Source: Streptacidiphilus carbonis (lineage in GTDB: Bacteria > Actinomycetota > Actinomycetes > Streptomycetales > Streptomycetaceae). From it: DNA of 64,000 nucleotides. Positions 26,237 to 34,629 of the stretch are shown here, piece after piece. The DNA is taken from the NCBI RefSeq assembly GCF_000787775.1, contig NZ_BBPM01000012.1, positions 8,277 through 72,276 of the forward strand, read 5' to 3'. Both the position numbers and the translations under genes were made by a program. The notes beneath the pieces were generated by a model that was not told where the DNA came from, made no database searches, and was given only the letters and a program-made list of their open reading frames with translations. Numbering within the stretch: position 1 is the stretch's first letter; each line of letters starts with the position of its first letter.

Positions 26237-26833
26237 GTGCCCGCGACGACGGCCGCGCCCGGGGACCGGGGCACCAGCGACGCCCCGGTCCTCCGGCTGA
26301 CGGTCCTCTTCGACCCCGGCTGCATGCTCTGCCGACACGTCAAGGGCTGGCTGGAGAAGCAGCGCAAGCTCGTCCCGATGGAGTTCGTCCCGGCCGGATC
26401 CCGGCAGGCGCGGGACCGCTATCCGGCCCTGGACCACGACCGCACCCTGCGCGAGATCACCGTGATCGGCGATTCCGGGCAGGTGTACGAAGGGCCGGCG
26501 GCCTGGGTGGTCTGCCTCTGGGCGCTGCACGCCTACCGGGTCATGTCCCACCGCTTCAGCACCCCGGCCGGGGCGCCGCTCGCCAAGGGCATGGTCCTCG
26601 CCGCCGCCAAGTGGCGGGAACGGGCCGGATCCCAGTTCCGCTCCCCGTCCCCGGTTCCCGACCGACCGACTGCACAGGGGAGAGCCGGCCGGTCGGGAGC
26701 AGCAGCGGTCCCGATGGGGGAATGGGTCTGGACCGGCCGCTCCTGGCAGTCCGCCGCAGCGGTCCAGGCGGCCGAAGCGGACCGGGAAGCCGCGCCCGAG
26801 TGCGGCGACACCTGTGCCCCGCCGGGCGGCTAG
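26237..26833 (+). CDS. DCC-family thiol-disulfide oxidoreductase-like protein (DUF393)
   Basis: The 198-aa protein begins with a disordered 18-residue stretch and then LTVLFDPGCMLCRHVKGWL, a DUF393 opening with a C-x-x-C pair in the thioredoxin-like position. A VYEGPAAWVVCLWALHAYRV block follows. The C-terminal third is disordered, with another Cys pair at the very end. A redox function is inferred from the motif. The GTG start lies four bases after the stop of the preceding membrane gene. It was probably co-transcribed with the TetR gene. Confidence 0.8.
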   Translation: MPATTAAPGDRGTSDAPVLRLTVLFDPGCMLCRHVKGWLEKQRKLVPMEFVPAGSRQARDRYPALDHDRTLREITVIGDSGQVYEGPAAWVVCLWALHAYRVMSHRFSTPAGAPLAKGMVLAAAKWRERAGSQFRSPSPVPDRPTAQGRAGRSGAAAVPMGEWVWTGRSWQSAAAVQAAEADREAAPECGDTCAPPGG

Positions 26834-26843
26834 CCTCAGGAGC

Positions 26844-26993
26844 GTGAAAGACGCCGTGCCGACCGACCCCCCCGCGCCCGAGCTCCCAGCACCCGAGCCG
26901 CCGACGGCGGAGAGCCCCGCCCCGGTCTCCGCCAAGGGCGAGCAGGCCCGGACGCTGATCAGTGTCGGGGAGCGTGGACGACGTGATGTCTGA
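26844..26993 (+). pseudogene. N-terminal fragment of a TetR-family regulator
   Basis: GTG at 26844 with CAGGAG upstream opens a 49-codon frame with a Pro/Ala-rich leader and then AKGEQARTLI, which closely matches AKGEQTRALI at the start of the intact TetR that follows. After ACGCTGATC the homology stops and the frame ends at 26993, eight bases inside the next gene. It looks like the first 39 codons of a resident TetR cut off by recombination with, or insertion of, its paralogue. Confidence 0.6.
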
Positions 26994-27798
26994 GGCCGAG
27001 AACCCCTCCGTGGCAACTGGCCCGGAGGCGGTGGACGGTGAGGTGGGGCCTGCCAAGCCGAAGACGGCCAAGGGTGAGCAGACGCGGGCGTTGATCCTGG
27101 AGACTGCGATGCGGCTGTTCCGGGAGCGGGGCTACGACAAAACGACCATGCGGGCCATTGCGGCTGAAGCGGGTGTATCCGTCGGAAATGCCTATCATTA
27201 CTACGAAGGTAAGGAATTCCTCATTCAGGGATTCTACGACCGGATGACCTACGAGCACGCGGCCGAGGCCCGGGCCCGAATGGCGGGGAAGACGGACTTC
27301 GCGGAGCGGTTGCAGGTCGCGCTGGACTCCTGGGTGGATTGCGCGGCGGACTACCACGAGTTCGCCGCGCAGTTCTTCCGTACGGCGGCCGATCCGAACA
27401 GTGCGCTGAGCCCGTTCTCCAACGAGTCCCACCCAGCCCGCGAGACCGCGGTGCAGATCTTCCGCGAGGTCATCGACGGTTCCGACCTCGGCCCCAAGCT
27501 CGACCCCGAGCTGGAGGAACTGCTGCCGGACCTGCTCTGGCTGCACCTGATGGTGATCGTCTTGTACTGGGTCTTCGACCGTACCGAGGACACGGAGCGG
27601 ACGCGGGCGTTCGTGAAGCGCTGCGCTCCGTTCGTTGCCAAGATCGTCGCCCTGTCGCGGTACCGGGTCTTCCGCCCACTGGTCCGCGATGCCGTGGACA
27701 TGATCCAGGAGTTCGTCCTGCCGACCATCGGCAGCAGCACCACGCTGGCGAAGCCCGCCGACACCACGGCCAAACGCAAACGGCGCAAGGACGGCTGA
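26986..27798 (+). CDS. TetR-family transcriptional regulator
   Basis: The 270-aa protein has a TetR DNA-binding domain at about residues 32-80 (RALILETAMRLFRERGYDKT, then MRAIAAEAGVSVGNAYHYY), a long ligand-binding domain (about 85-235) and a basic tail ending KRKRRKDG. Its probable operators are the TTGAAC palindromes at 25721-25780. The ATG at 26986 overlaps the end of the truncated TetR fragment and has only a distant GGGGAG, so it may rely on translation of that fragment. Base composition around residues 60-85 is lower in G+C than in its neighbours. Confidence 0.85.
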   Translation: MSEAENPSVATGPEAVDGEVGPAKPKTAKGEQTRALILETAMRLFRERGYDKTTMRAIAAEAGVSVGNAYHYYEGKEFLIQGFYDRMTYEHAAEARARMAGKTDFAERLQVALDSWVDCAADYHEFAAQFFRTAADPNSALSPFSNESHPARETAVQIFREVIDGSDLGPKLDPELEELLPDLLWLHLMVIVLYWVFDRTEDTERTRAFVKRCAPFVAKIVALSRYRVFRPLVRDAVDMIQEFVLPTIGSSTTLAKPADTTAKRKRRKDG

Positions 27799-27839
27799 CA
27801 CGTCGTAGACCCTGCGCCGACAACGGCTCACGGGGACCC

Positions 27840-28184
27840 ATGGAGCCGCCACACACCGTCAATTCACCTCGACAGCAGGTGAAGCCGGGCGACGTCACTG
27901 TCCGCGAGCTGCTACGGCTGGCACCGTGGGCGCTGCTTGTGATCGTTCTGGGCGCTGTGCTGTGCTCGCCCGCGCTGTACGCGCTGGTCCTGTACCTCCG
28001 GTTCCTGGACGCCTGGCTGCAGGCCCGGCCGGGCTTCTTGGTCCTGTCGTGGTGGCGTCCGCGTTGTTTGGGCTCTTGGTGATCGGCGTGTGTGACGATT
28101 GCCGCCTCCATCGGCCGCGGCCGCAACGCCAACACCGAACATCGCGTCAGCATCGAGTGGGCCTCACCGAAGAGAGCAGCATAG
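27840..28184 (+). pseudogene. Frameshifted two-helix membrane protein
   Basis: The frame opened by ATG at 27840 encodes a helix (LLRLAPWALLVIVLGAVLC) and then stops at 28080-28082. A second frame between about 28037 and 28085 encodes VVVASALFGLLVIGV, and the original frame resumes with TIAASIGRGRNANTEHRVSI to a stop at 28182-28184. One base lost near 28037 and one gained near 28088 would explain this. Either the gene has decayed or there are two assembly errors. Confidence 0.5.
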
Positions 28185-28206
28185 GAGCGCCTCGAAGATC
28201 GTTAGG

Positions 28207-28533
28207 GTGGGTGGCATATGGTGGGGGACGCAGCCGCGCTGGGCGCGGTGGGTGACGCCGGTGTACACGGTCGGATTCCTTGAGGGGTCCGGCTCGCACG
28301 CCTACGACGTGGTCACGGGCGGACTGCACGTACATCGTCACTGGCCCTTGCCGAGCCAAGTACTCTTCTACGCGCTGCTCGTGCTCGACCTGCTTGCGGC
28401 GGTGTGGGTTGCCCTCGCACGCCCGGCCGGACCGGTCCTCGCTGCCGCGATCATGGCGGCGGGACGAGATCGGCTACGTCATCCGCGAGACCGTCCGGAT
28501 GGAGAAGCTACCTTGGCGGGAGCCATCAGGTAG
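28207..28533 (+). pseudogene. N-terminal fragment of a membrane protein
   Basis: GTG at 28207 opens a frame encoding WGTQPRWARWVTPVYTVGFL and a helix VLFYALLVLDLLAAVWVALA. After about 85 residues it runs into unrelated Arg-rich sequence, while another frame shows a coding-like DEIGYVIRETVRMEKLPW. The end overlaps the sugar transferase gene on the other strand by 55 bases. I read this as a remnant broken at the junction with the glycan island. Confidence 0.4.
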
Positions 28534-29135
28534 CGGGCCGTCCGGAGCAGCAGCGCGAGTTCGCGGAGCAGCGACGGGGCCGCCAGGAATTCGGCGTCGA
28601 GCGCCACCCGGCGCGGCACCAGCACGTCGAGGTAGTACGCCTCCGGGTCGCGTTCTCCGTCGGGCGGCGCCGCGAGCTCCCGCGGGCCCAGCTGGACCGG
28701 TCCGGTGAGTCCCGGCCGGTAGGCCAGCACCCACCGGCACTCGGCGGGGTAGCGGCGGGCCAGCCCCACCGTCTCGGGGCGCGGCCCCACCAGCGTCATG
28801 TCACCGCGCACCAGGTTGAGCAGTTGCGGCAGCTCGTCCACCTTCGTCCGGCGGATCAGGCCGCCCAGCGGGGTCACCCGCGGGTCGGCCTCCGAGGTCA
28901 CCTCGGGACCCTCCGACCTCCAGCGCATGGAACGGAACTTGTAGAGCGTGAACACGGTTCCGCCCTCGCCGACCCGCTGCTGCCGATACAGCGCGGGGCC
29001 CCGGCTGGTGACCCGGACCAGAAGCGCGACCGCGACGAGCAGGGGGGAGAGCGCGGCGAGGGCGAGGAGTCCGCAGCCGACGTCCATGGCGCGGCGGGCG
29101 GGGGAGGTTGGGGTCATACCGCCGAGGACGTCCAT
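28479..29135 (-). CDS. Priming sugar-phosphate transferase (undecaprenyl-phosphate)
   Basis: The 218-aa protein is a minimal bacterial sugar transferase (PF02397, the PglC/WbaP catalytic part): one hydrophobic hairpin (about residues 22-42), LYKFRSMRW, and the signature TKVDELPQLLNLVRGDMTLV followed by GPRPE. It moves a sugar phosphate from a UDP-sugar to undecaprenyl phosphate at the membrane. The ATG at 29135 has AAGGAG four bases upstream; an inner ATG at 29117 is weaker. It overlaps the flippase-like gene by 22 bases. A short ARRAMDV segment is duplicated at the N-terminus. Confidence 0.88.
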   Translation of the reverse strand: MDVLGGMTPTSPARRAMDVGCGLLALAALSPLLVAVALLVRVTSRGPALYRQQRVGEGGTVFTLYKFRSMRWRSEGPEVTSEADPRVTPLGGLIRRTKVDELPQLLNLVRGDMTLVGPRPETVGLARRYPAECRWVLAYRPGLTGPVQLGPRELAAPPDGERDPEAYYLDVLVPRRVALDAEFLAAPSLLRELALLLRTARYLMAPAKVASPSGRSRG

Positions 29136-29578
29136 GGCTCTCCTTGCGGGCGCGGCAGCCGGCGCGGCAGCCAGCGCAGGTAGTCGCGGTATCCGGATGC
29201 GATGTCGGCGACTACTGCGACCACGCCGAAGAGCAGCGCAAGTGGGACGGTCAGAACGGCGTTGACCAGTGTCGCGAGCAGGAGTACCGGGTTTCGAGAC
29301 CTGGACGGCCGATCGCCCAGTGACCCGCCACGGCCGATGAACAGCACCACGCCCGCCACGTAGACGGCGCAGGAGAGGACGAGGACCAGCGACCAGACAC
29401 CGAAGCGGTCCAGCCCCAGGTGGCGGATCAGGTAGGGCGTAAGCGCGACGTTGACCACCAGGGGCGCGGCTTGTGCGACCGCGCTCCAGCCCACTCCCGC
29501 GAAGAGCTCCCCTCCCGAGGCGCCGGCCAACCGTCCGAATGCGGCCGGTCGGGTACGGGGGCGGTCGAGGTCTCTCAA
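29114..29578 (-). CDS. Short flippase-like (Wzx/MATE-type) membrane protein
   Basis: TTG start at 29578 with GGAGG eight bases upstream. About residues 25-60 read FAGVGWSAVAQAAPLVVNVA and then LTPYLIRHLGLDRFGVWSLV, the typical first helix pair of polysaccharide flippases. Two more helices (YVAGVVLFIG and TLVNAVLTVPLALLFGVVAV) end at residue 154, whereas full flippases have 400 or more residues. It may be a truncated flippase or a short relative. It is translationally coupled to the sugar transferase. Confidence 0.55.
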   Translation of the reverse strand: MRDLDRPRTRPAAFGRLAGASGGELFAGVGWSAVAQAAPLVVNVALTPYLIRHLGLDRFGVWSLVLVLSCAVYVAGVVLFIGRGGSLGDRPSRSRNPVLLLATLVNAVLTVPLALLFGVVAVVADIASGYRDYLRWLPRRLPRPQGEPWTSSAV

Positions 29579-29742
29579 TATTCGGCCCTCCAACCTGTGT
29601 TGGCAACGTACCCCGCAGCTGCGCGGCCGGGCCGGGGCGATCAACAGATGACGTACCAGAAGTCGTCCTGGCGGCAGATCCCGTGGTCCCGGAGCCTGCC
29701 TACGTTGGCCAAAGGAGCAGGACAGGAACGAGGAGGCCTCCG

Positions 29743-30987
29743 ATGCGCGGGACGGCATTCCACCAGCCGGCGTCACCGGTGGCCGACGAGGCCCCCGTTC
29801 CGTTCGCGCGCACGGAGATCTGCCCGGAGGCCCGTGCGGCGGCGCTGCAGGTGATGGAGTCGGGCTGGGTCAGCGCCGGTCCGCAGACCGGGCTGTTCGA
29901 GCGCGAGTTCGCCGACCGGGTCGGGGCCCGGCACGCGGTGGCGGTGAGTTCCTGCACAGCCGCGATCGAACTCGCGCTACGGGCACTGCGGCTGCCGCCG
30001 GGCAGCGTCGTCATGGTCCCGACGCTGACGTTCTGCGGAGCCGCCCAGGCAGTGGTGCACGCGGGGCTGCGCCCGCTGCTGGTCGACGTCGAGCCGGCCA
30101 CCGGGATGCCCTCGGCGGCCACGGTCGGCCGCGCGGTCCATGACTGCGGGCGGCCGCGGGCGATGATGGTGATGCACTACGGCGGGGCGCCCGCGCCGCT
30201 CGCCGAGCTGGCCGACGCCGCGGGACTGCCGCTGACCCGGGTCGTCGAGGACGCCGCCCATGCTCTCGGCACCTACCTGGGCAGCCGCCCGGTGGGGGCG
30301 CTGTCAATGGCCTCCTGCTTCAGCTTCTACGCCACCAAGAACCTGCCGATCGGCGAGGGCGGCATGGTGACCACGGACGACGACGACCTCGCCGAGTGGG
30401 TCCGCCGGGCCCGGCTGCACGGGATGTCGGCGGACGCGTGGCGGCGCCACCTCCCCGGCGGAAGCTGGCAGTACACGGTCGACGACGCCGGTCTCAAGGC
30501 CAACATGACCGACCTTCAGGCGACGATCGGGCGCGCGCAACTGCAGCACCTCAGCGACTGGCAGCGCCGGCGAGAGGTCCTGGCCGCCCGGTACACGGCC
30601 GGGCTGCGGGCCGTCCCGGGTCTGCTGCGGCCGTCGGCTCCGGCGGAGGGCGAAGGCCGCCATGCCTGGCACCTCTACGCGATCCGGGTCCTGGACGGCT
30701 ACGGGATGCACCGGGACGAGCTGGTGGAGCGGCTGTCCCAGCTGGGCATCGGTGCGTCCGTGCACTTCATCCCGCTGCACCGGCTCTGGTACTTCCGGCG
30801 CACCGCGCTGCGCCCGCCGAGCGGGCTGCCCGGGGCCGACGAACTCTTCCCGCAGCTGCTCTCGCTCCCGCTGCATCCCGGCCTCACCGAGGGCCAGGTC
30901 GACCGGGTCTGCGACGCGCTCGCGGGTCTCTCCCGAGGCGCGCCTGCCGGTGCGGCAGCGGCACCGCGAACGGAGGCGGATCCCTGA
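29743..30987 (+). CDS. DegT/DnrJ/EryC1-family PLP aminotransferase
   Basis: The 414-aa sugar aminotransferase has SGWVSAGPQTGLFEREFADR, the VSSCTAAIELAL cofactor region, EDAAHALG (Asp/His contacts) and the PLP Lys in YATKNLPIGEGG (about residue 206). It would convert a 4-keto-6-deoxy nucleotide sugar to the 4-amino sugar, as PglE does, using the product of the 4,6-dehydratase next door. GGAGG lies seven bases before the ATG. The stop overlaps the dehydratase start (ATGA). Confidence 0.9.
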   Translation: MRGTAFHQPASPVADEAPVPFARTEICPEARAAALQVMESGWVSAGPQTGLFEREFADRVGARHAVAVSSCTAAIELALRALRLPPGSVVMVPTLTFCGAAQAVVHAGLRPLLVDVEPATGMPSAATVGRAVHDCGRPRAMMVMHYGGAPAPLAELADAAGLPLTRVVEDAAHALGTYLGSRPVGALSMASCFSFYATKNLPIGEGGMVTTDDDDLAEWVRRARLHGMSADAWRRHLPGGSWQYTVDDAGLKANMTDLQATIGRAQLQHLSDWQRRREVLAARYTAGLRAVPGLLRPSAPAEGEGRHAWHLYAIRVLDGYGMHRDELVERLSQLGIGASVHFIPLHRLWYFRRTALRPPSGLPGADELFPQLLSLPLHPGLTEGQVDRVCDALAGLSRGAPAGAAAAPRTEADP

Positions 30988-32672
30988 TGACCACGTACCC
31001 GGCAACGCCCGCGCAGCCTGCACGGCCGCTGCCGAAGGCCATGCCGAAGGCCGAGCCGAAGGCACGACTGCGGCCGCTGCCCCAACCCCAGCCGCGACCT
31101 CAGCCGCAGCCGCAGCAGTCCGACGGTCTGCGCACGCTCATCGTCGGAGCCGGCGAGGCCGGCTGGGCCCTGGCCCGCGACCTGCTGCGGGTACCGGAGT
31201 TCGGACTGGTCCCGATCGGCTTCCTGGACGACGACCCGTCCAAGTCCGGCAACAGCATGCTGCCGCTGCTGGGCGGACTGGACCGGACCGAATCGGTGGT
31301 CTCCGCACGGCGGGTCGAGGCGGTGGTCGTGGCGATCCCCGGCCTGCCCGCCGAGCGCTTCCGGCAGGTCGCGGCGGCCGGCGCGGCGGCGGGGGCCAGC
31401 GTCCGTTACCTGCCGTCGTTCATCGCGGCGTTGCGACGTGACGTGGTCGGCGGCGACCTGCGGGCGCTGGACGTCAACCGGCTGATCGGGCGCCAGGAGG
31501 TGCACGTGGTCAGCGCGGAGGCCCGGCGCACCATCGCCGGACGGCGGGTCCTGGTGACCGGTGCCGGCGGGTCGATCGGCAGCGAGCTGTGCCGTCAGGT
31601 CTACGGCTTCGGTCCGAGCCGGCTGTTCCTGCTCGACCACGACGAGTCCAACCTGCACCGGCTGCAACTGGAGCTGTACGGCTCCGCCGTGGACGACGAC
31701 GACGTGGTGATCTCCGACATCCGCGACCGGGCCCGCCTTGAGCAGGTGTTCCGGGACCTGCGGCCCGACGTGGTCTTCCACGCCGCGGCCCACAAGCACC
31801 TCCCCATGCTGGAGCACCACCCCTGCGAGGGAGTGAAGTCCAATGTCCTCGGTACCGACCAGTTGGCCCAGGTCGCCATGAAGACCGGCGTCAAGAGGTT
31901 CATCCTCATCTCCACGGACAAGGCGGCCGATCCCATCTCGATCCTCGGGGCCACCAAGCGGCTGGCCGAGGTGATCATGCAGGCACGGCACTCGGCGCCG
32001 ACGGTCTTCGCCGCCGTCCGCTTCGGGAATGTGCTGGGCAGCCGGGGCTCACTGCTCGACGTGCTGGCGCAGCAGTTGAGGTCCGGGGAGCCGGTGACCG
32101 TCACCCACCCCGACATGACCCGGTTCTTCATGACCATCGAGGAGGCCGCCGGGCTGGTGCTGGAAGCCTCCCGGATGGCCGCCGGCGGAGAGGTGTTCGT
32201 CCTGGACATGGGCAAGCCCGTGCGGATCCTGGACCTGGTCCGCGCCTTCGCCGAGCAGATGAACGCGGAGCAGCCGGCGATCCGGTTCACCGGCCTCCGG
32301 CCCGGCGAGAAGCTGAGCGAGTCGCTCTTCTCCGGGCAGGAGCAGCGCCGGCCCACGGCCCACCCCAGGATCCACGCCGCCACCTCCGCCGACCGGTACG
32401 GCACCTCCTACGTGCCGCTCGGCCTCCCCGGCCTGTACGCCGCTGCGGAGCGCAACGACGCACGCGAGGTGCGCAGCAGGCTCGCCCGGCTGCTGCCGGG
32501 CTTCCCCGCCCCGGTCCCGGCCCCGCCCCCGACGGCGGCCGCAGTGGCGACCCCGGGCCCGAGCACCTCAGGCCCGAGCACCCCTGGCCCGAGCACCCCT
32601 GGCCCGAGCCCGAAATCCACCACGGCCGCCCGCCCCCTGGTGGCGGCGGCCCCGTACCCGGACGATTTCTGA
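30987..32672 (+). CDS. Nucleotide-sugar 4,6-dehydratase (CapD/PglF family), soluble form
   Basis: The 561-aa protein has a Pro/Gln-rich leader, a CoA-binding-like Rossmann domain (about 50-170, LIVGAGEAGWALARDLL) and an SDR domain with VTGAGGSIGSELCRQ, HAAAHKHLPMLE and the catalytic STDKA...GATKRLAE segment. It resembles the cytoplasmic part of PglF/CapD but lacks the four N-terminal membrane helices. It would make UDP-4-keto-6-deoxy-GlcNAc-type sugars. The tail has tandem GPSTPGPST repeats (32551-32611). It is coupled on both sides (ATGA, TGATG). Confidence 0.88.
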   Translation: MTTYPATPAQPARPLPKAMPKAEPKARLRPLPQPQPRPQPQPQQSDGLRTLIVGAGEAGWALARDLLRVPEFGLVPIGFLDDDPSKSGNSMLPLLGGLDRTESVVSARRVEAVVVAIPGLPAERFRQVAAAGAAAGASVRYLPSFIAALRRDVVGGDLRALDVNRLIGRQEVHVVSAEARRTIAGRRVLVTGAGGSIGSELCRQVYGFGPSRLFLLDHDESNLHRLQLELYGSAVDDDDVVISDIRDRARLEQVFRDLRPDVVFHAAAHKHLPMLEHHPCEGVKSNVLGTDQLAQVAMKTGVKRFILISTDKAADPISILGATKRLAEVIMQARHSAPTVFAAVRFGNVLGSRGSLLDVLAQQLRSGEPVTVTHPDMTRFFMTIEEAAGLVLEASRMAAGGEVFVLDMGKPVRILDLVRAFAEQMNAEQPAIRFTGLRPGEKLSESLFSGQEQRRPTAHPRIHAATSADRYGTSYVPLGLPGLYAAAERNDAREVRSRLARLLPGFPAPVPAPPPTAAAVATPGPSTSGPSTPGPSTPGPSPKSTTAARPLVAAAPYPDDF

Positions 32673-33742
32673 TGTTCCGTCACCGCAACCGGGGCAGCAG
32701 CGGGAAACGCAGCCCGTACCGCCGCCGCAACATCGTCCTGTCCCTGCTCGCAGCCCTGGTCGTCCTGCTCATGCTGGGCGCGGGCGGCGTGTGGTGGGGC
32801 ACCAACCACTACGCGGGCCAGGTGCCGCGCATCGCGGGCGCCCTGCCGTCCCTCCCCGCCTCACAGCGCCCCGCGAAGCCTCCCGGTGAGACGAAGTCCA
32901 TGACCTTCCTCCTGGTCGGACTCGACTCCCGGTCGGATCTGCCGACCACCGGCAACGCGGCCAAGGCGCCGCTCTGGGTGTACGGGGCGCAGCGCACCGA
33001 CACCATCATGCTGCTGCACCTGACCGCCGACATGAAGAGCGCCTATGTGGTCTCGATACCGCGCGACACCTGGGTGGCGATCCCCGGCCACGGTTCAGCG
33101 AAGATCAACGCGGCGTTCTCCTGGGGCGGTCCGCCGCTGCTCATCGAGACCGTCGAGCAGTTCACCGGCGTCAGGGTCGACCACTTCGGCGCGATCGACT
33201 GGAGCGGCTTCCAGTCGCTCACCGACGCCGTCGGCGGGGTCACCATCACCGTCCCCAACAACTCCTACGACCCGCAGCAGAACCGCCACTGGACCACGGG
33301 CACCTACACGATGAACGGCACCACGGCCCTCGCCTACGTACGGCAGCGCTACGGCCTGCCCAACGGCGACCTGGACCGGATCGCGCGGCAGCAGAACTTC
33401 CTGCGGGCACTCATGTCCAAGACTTCGGACCAGGTCTCCCTGACCAACCTGCTCGGGGTCAGCAGGGTGCTGGACGCGGTGAGCAAGGCGGTCAGCGTCG
33501 ACGACCAGCTGTCCAACACCGCACTGCGCGATCTCGTCCTGGGCCTGCACGGCCTGGGCTCCGGCAATGTGACCTACCTGAGCGCGCCGCTCGGGCGGTT
33601 CGTGACCATCGACGGGCAGGACGCGCTGACGCTGGACCCGAACAGCACGCCCGCGCTCTGGCAGGCCGTCAGCACCGGCCACCTGCCGGCCTGGACCGAG
33701 AAGTACGGCACCAGCGCACTGCTGCCCGCCACCGTCCGCTGA
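32672..33742 (+). CDS. LCP (LytR-CpsA-Psr) family glycopolymer ligase
   Basis: The 356-aa protein has a basic cytoplasmic start, one helix (about 21-43, NIVLSLLAALVVLLMLGAGG) and an extracytoplasmic LCP domain (about 75-245). The domain includes LLVGLDSRSD, RTDTIMLLHL, VSIPRDTWV and ALAYVRQRYGLPNGDLDRIA, with the Arg/Asp residues that hold the polyprenyl pyrophosphate. LCP enzymes attach wall glycopolymers to peptidoglycan, so the product of this island is probably wall-linked. The ATG overlaps the dehydratase stop. Confidence 0.9.
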   Translation: MFRHRNRGSSGKRSPYRRRNIVLSLLAALVVLLMLGAGGVWWGTNHYAGQVPRIAGALPSLPASQRPAKPPGETKSMTFLLVGLDSRSDLPTTGNAAKAPLWVYGAQRTDTIMLLHLTADMKSAYVVSIPRDTWVAIPGHGSAKINAAFSWGGPPLLIETVEQFTGVRVDHFGAIDWSGFQSLTDAVGGVTITVPNNSYDPQQNRHWTTGTYTMNGTTALAYVRQRYGLPNGDLDRIARQQNFLRALMSKTSDQVSLTNLLGVSRVLDAVSKAVSVDDQLSNTALRDLVLGLHGLGSGNVTYLSAPLGRFVTIDGQDALTLDPNSTPALWQAVSTGHLPAWTEKYGTSALLPATVR

Positions 33743-33747
33743 CTGCT

Positions 33748-33811
33748 CGTCCGCTGACCCGCCCCCGCTGATCCGCCCCTCCGTTGCCCCGCCCGTCCGC
33801 TGGCCCGTCCC
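33748..33811. repeat. Degenerate tandem repeat between converging genes
   Basis: About four imperfect units of 15-17 bases resembling TCCGCTGACCCGCCCC fill the gap between the LCP gene and the response regulator stop. Confidence 0.55.
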
Positions 33812-34474
33812 TCATCCTGCCCGCAGTTCCACGCGCAGGCGGTTGGCCAGGGCGACGGCCTCCAGCCGGGAGTGGACGCCGAGCTTGTCCAGGACGCTCT
33901 GCACATGGGTCCGCGCGGTGTTCGTGGTCATCCCCAGCGCGTGGGCGATCTCGACCGTGCCGTCGCCCTCGGTGAGCCGGCGCAGTACCTCCAGCTCCCG
34001 GGGCGTGAGCCAGCGGAAGGGCTCGCTCGGGCCGTCGCGCCGACTGCGGGTATGACGAATGGTCTCCAGGGCCAGGGCCGGCTCGATGAACAACTCGCCC
34101 GCCAACACCCGTCCGAGCGCCTGGTCCAGTGCGTCGATCCCCTTGTCCTTGCTCAGGTAGCCGGCCGATCCGGCCTCCATCGCGGCCGTCACCAGCATCG
34201 GGTCCGGGTCCCGGGACAGGGCGAGGACTCTGACCTCGGGCGCGTACCTGTGGATCAGCGTGATGACGTCCACGGCTCGCCCGTCCAGCAGGTGCAGGTC
34301 GAGGACGCACACGTGCGGGCGGTGCGCGAGGACACCCCGGAGCAGCTCGCCGCGGGTGGTGGCGGTGGCTCTGACCCGGTAGCCGCAGTCGACCAGGGCG
34401 AGCGCCAGCGCGTCCACGAACAGACGATTGGCTTCAGCGACGATCAGCTCCGGCGCGCCGGGTCGGATGGTCAT
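33812..34474 (-). CDS. Orphan NarL/LuxR-type response regulator
   Basis: The 220-aa protein has a receiver domain (about 8-125) with a reduced acidic pocket (LIVAEANR), acceptor Asp in CVLDLHLLDG and Lys in GYLSKDKG. The C-terminal LuxR helix-turn-helix is LTPRELEVLRRL...EIAHALGMTTNTARTHV. GGGAGG lies seven bases before the ATG. No histidine kinase is nearby. It is divergent from a second LuxR-type regulator, with 155 bases of repetitive GGTCACCGCGG-rich DNA between them. Confidence 0.88.
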   Translation of the reverse strand: MTIRPGAPELIVAEANRLFVDALALALVDCGYRVRATATTRGELLRGVLAHRPHVCVLDLHLLDGRAVDVITLIHRYAPEVRVLALSRDPDPMLVTAAMEAGSAGYLSKDKGIDALDQALGRVLAGELFIEPALALETIRHTRSRRDGPSEPFRWLTPRELEVLRRLTEGDGTVEIAHALGMTTNTARTHVQSVLDKLGVHSRLEAVALANRLRVELRAG

Positions 34475-34629
34475 GACTGAGCCTCCCGCCGTCGCTGTGG
34501 TCACGCGGTCGCCGTGGTCACCGCGGCCACTACGGCCACCGCGGTCACCGTGGTCCATCCAGCGAAGCAGAGCAGTGCCCGTCCGTCCACCGGTGGCGGC
34601 GCCACGGGCCCCGTGGCAGTCTCGGAGCC

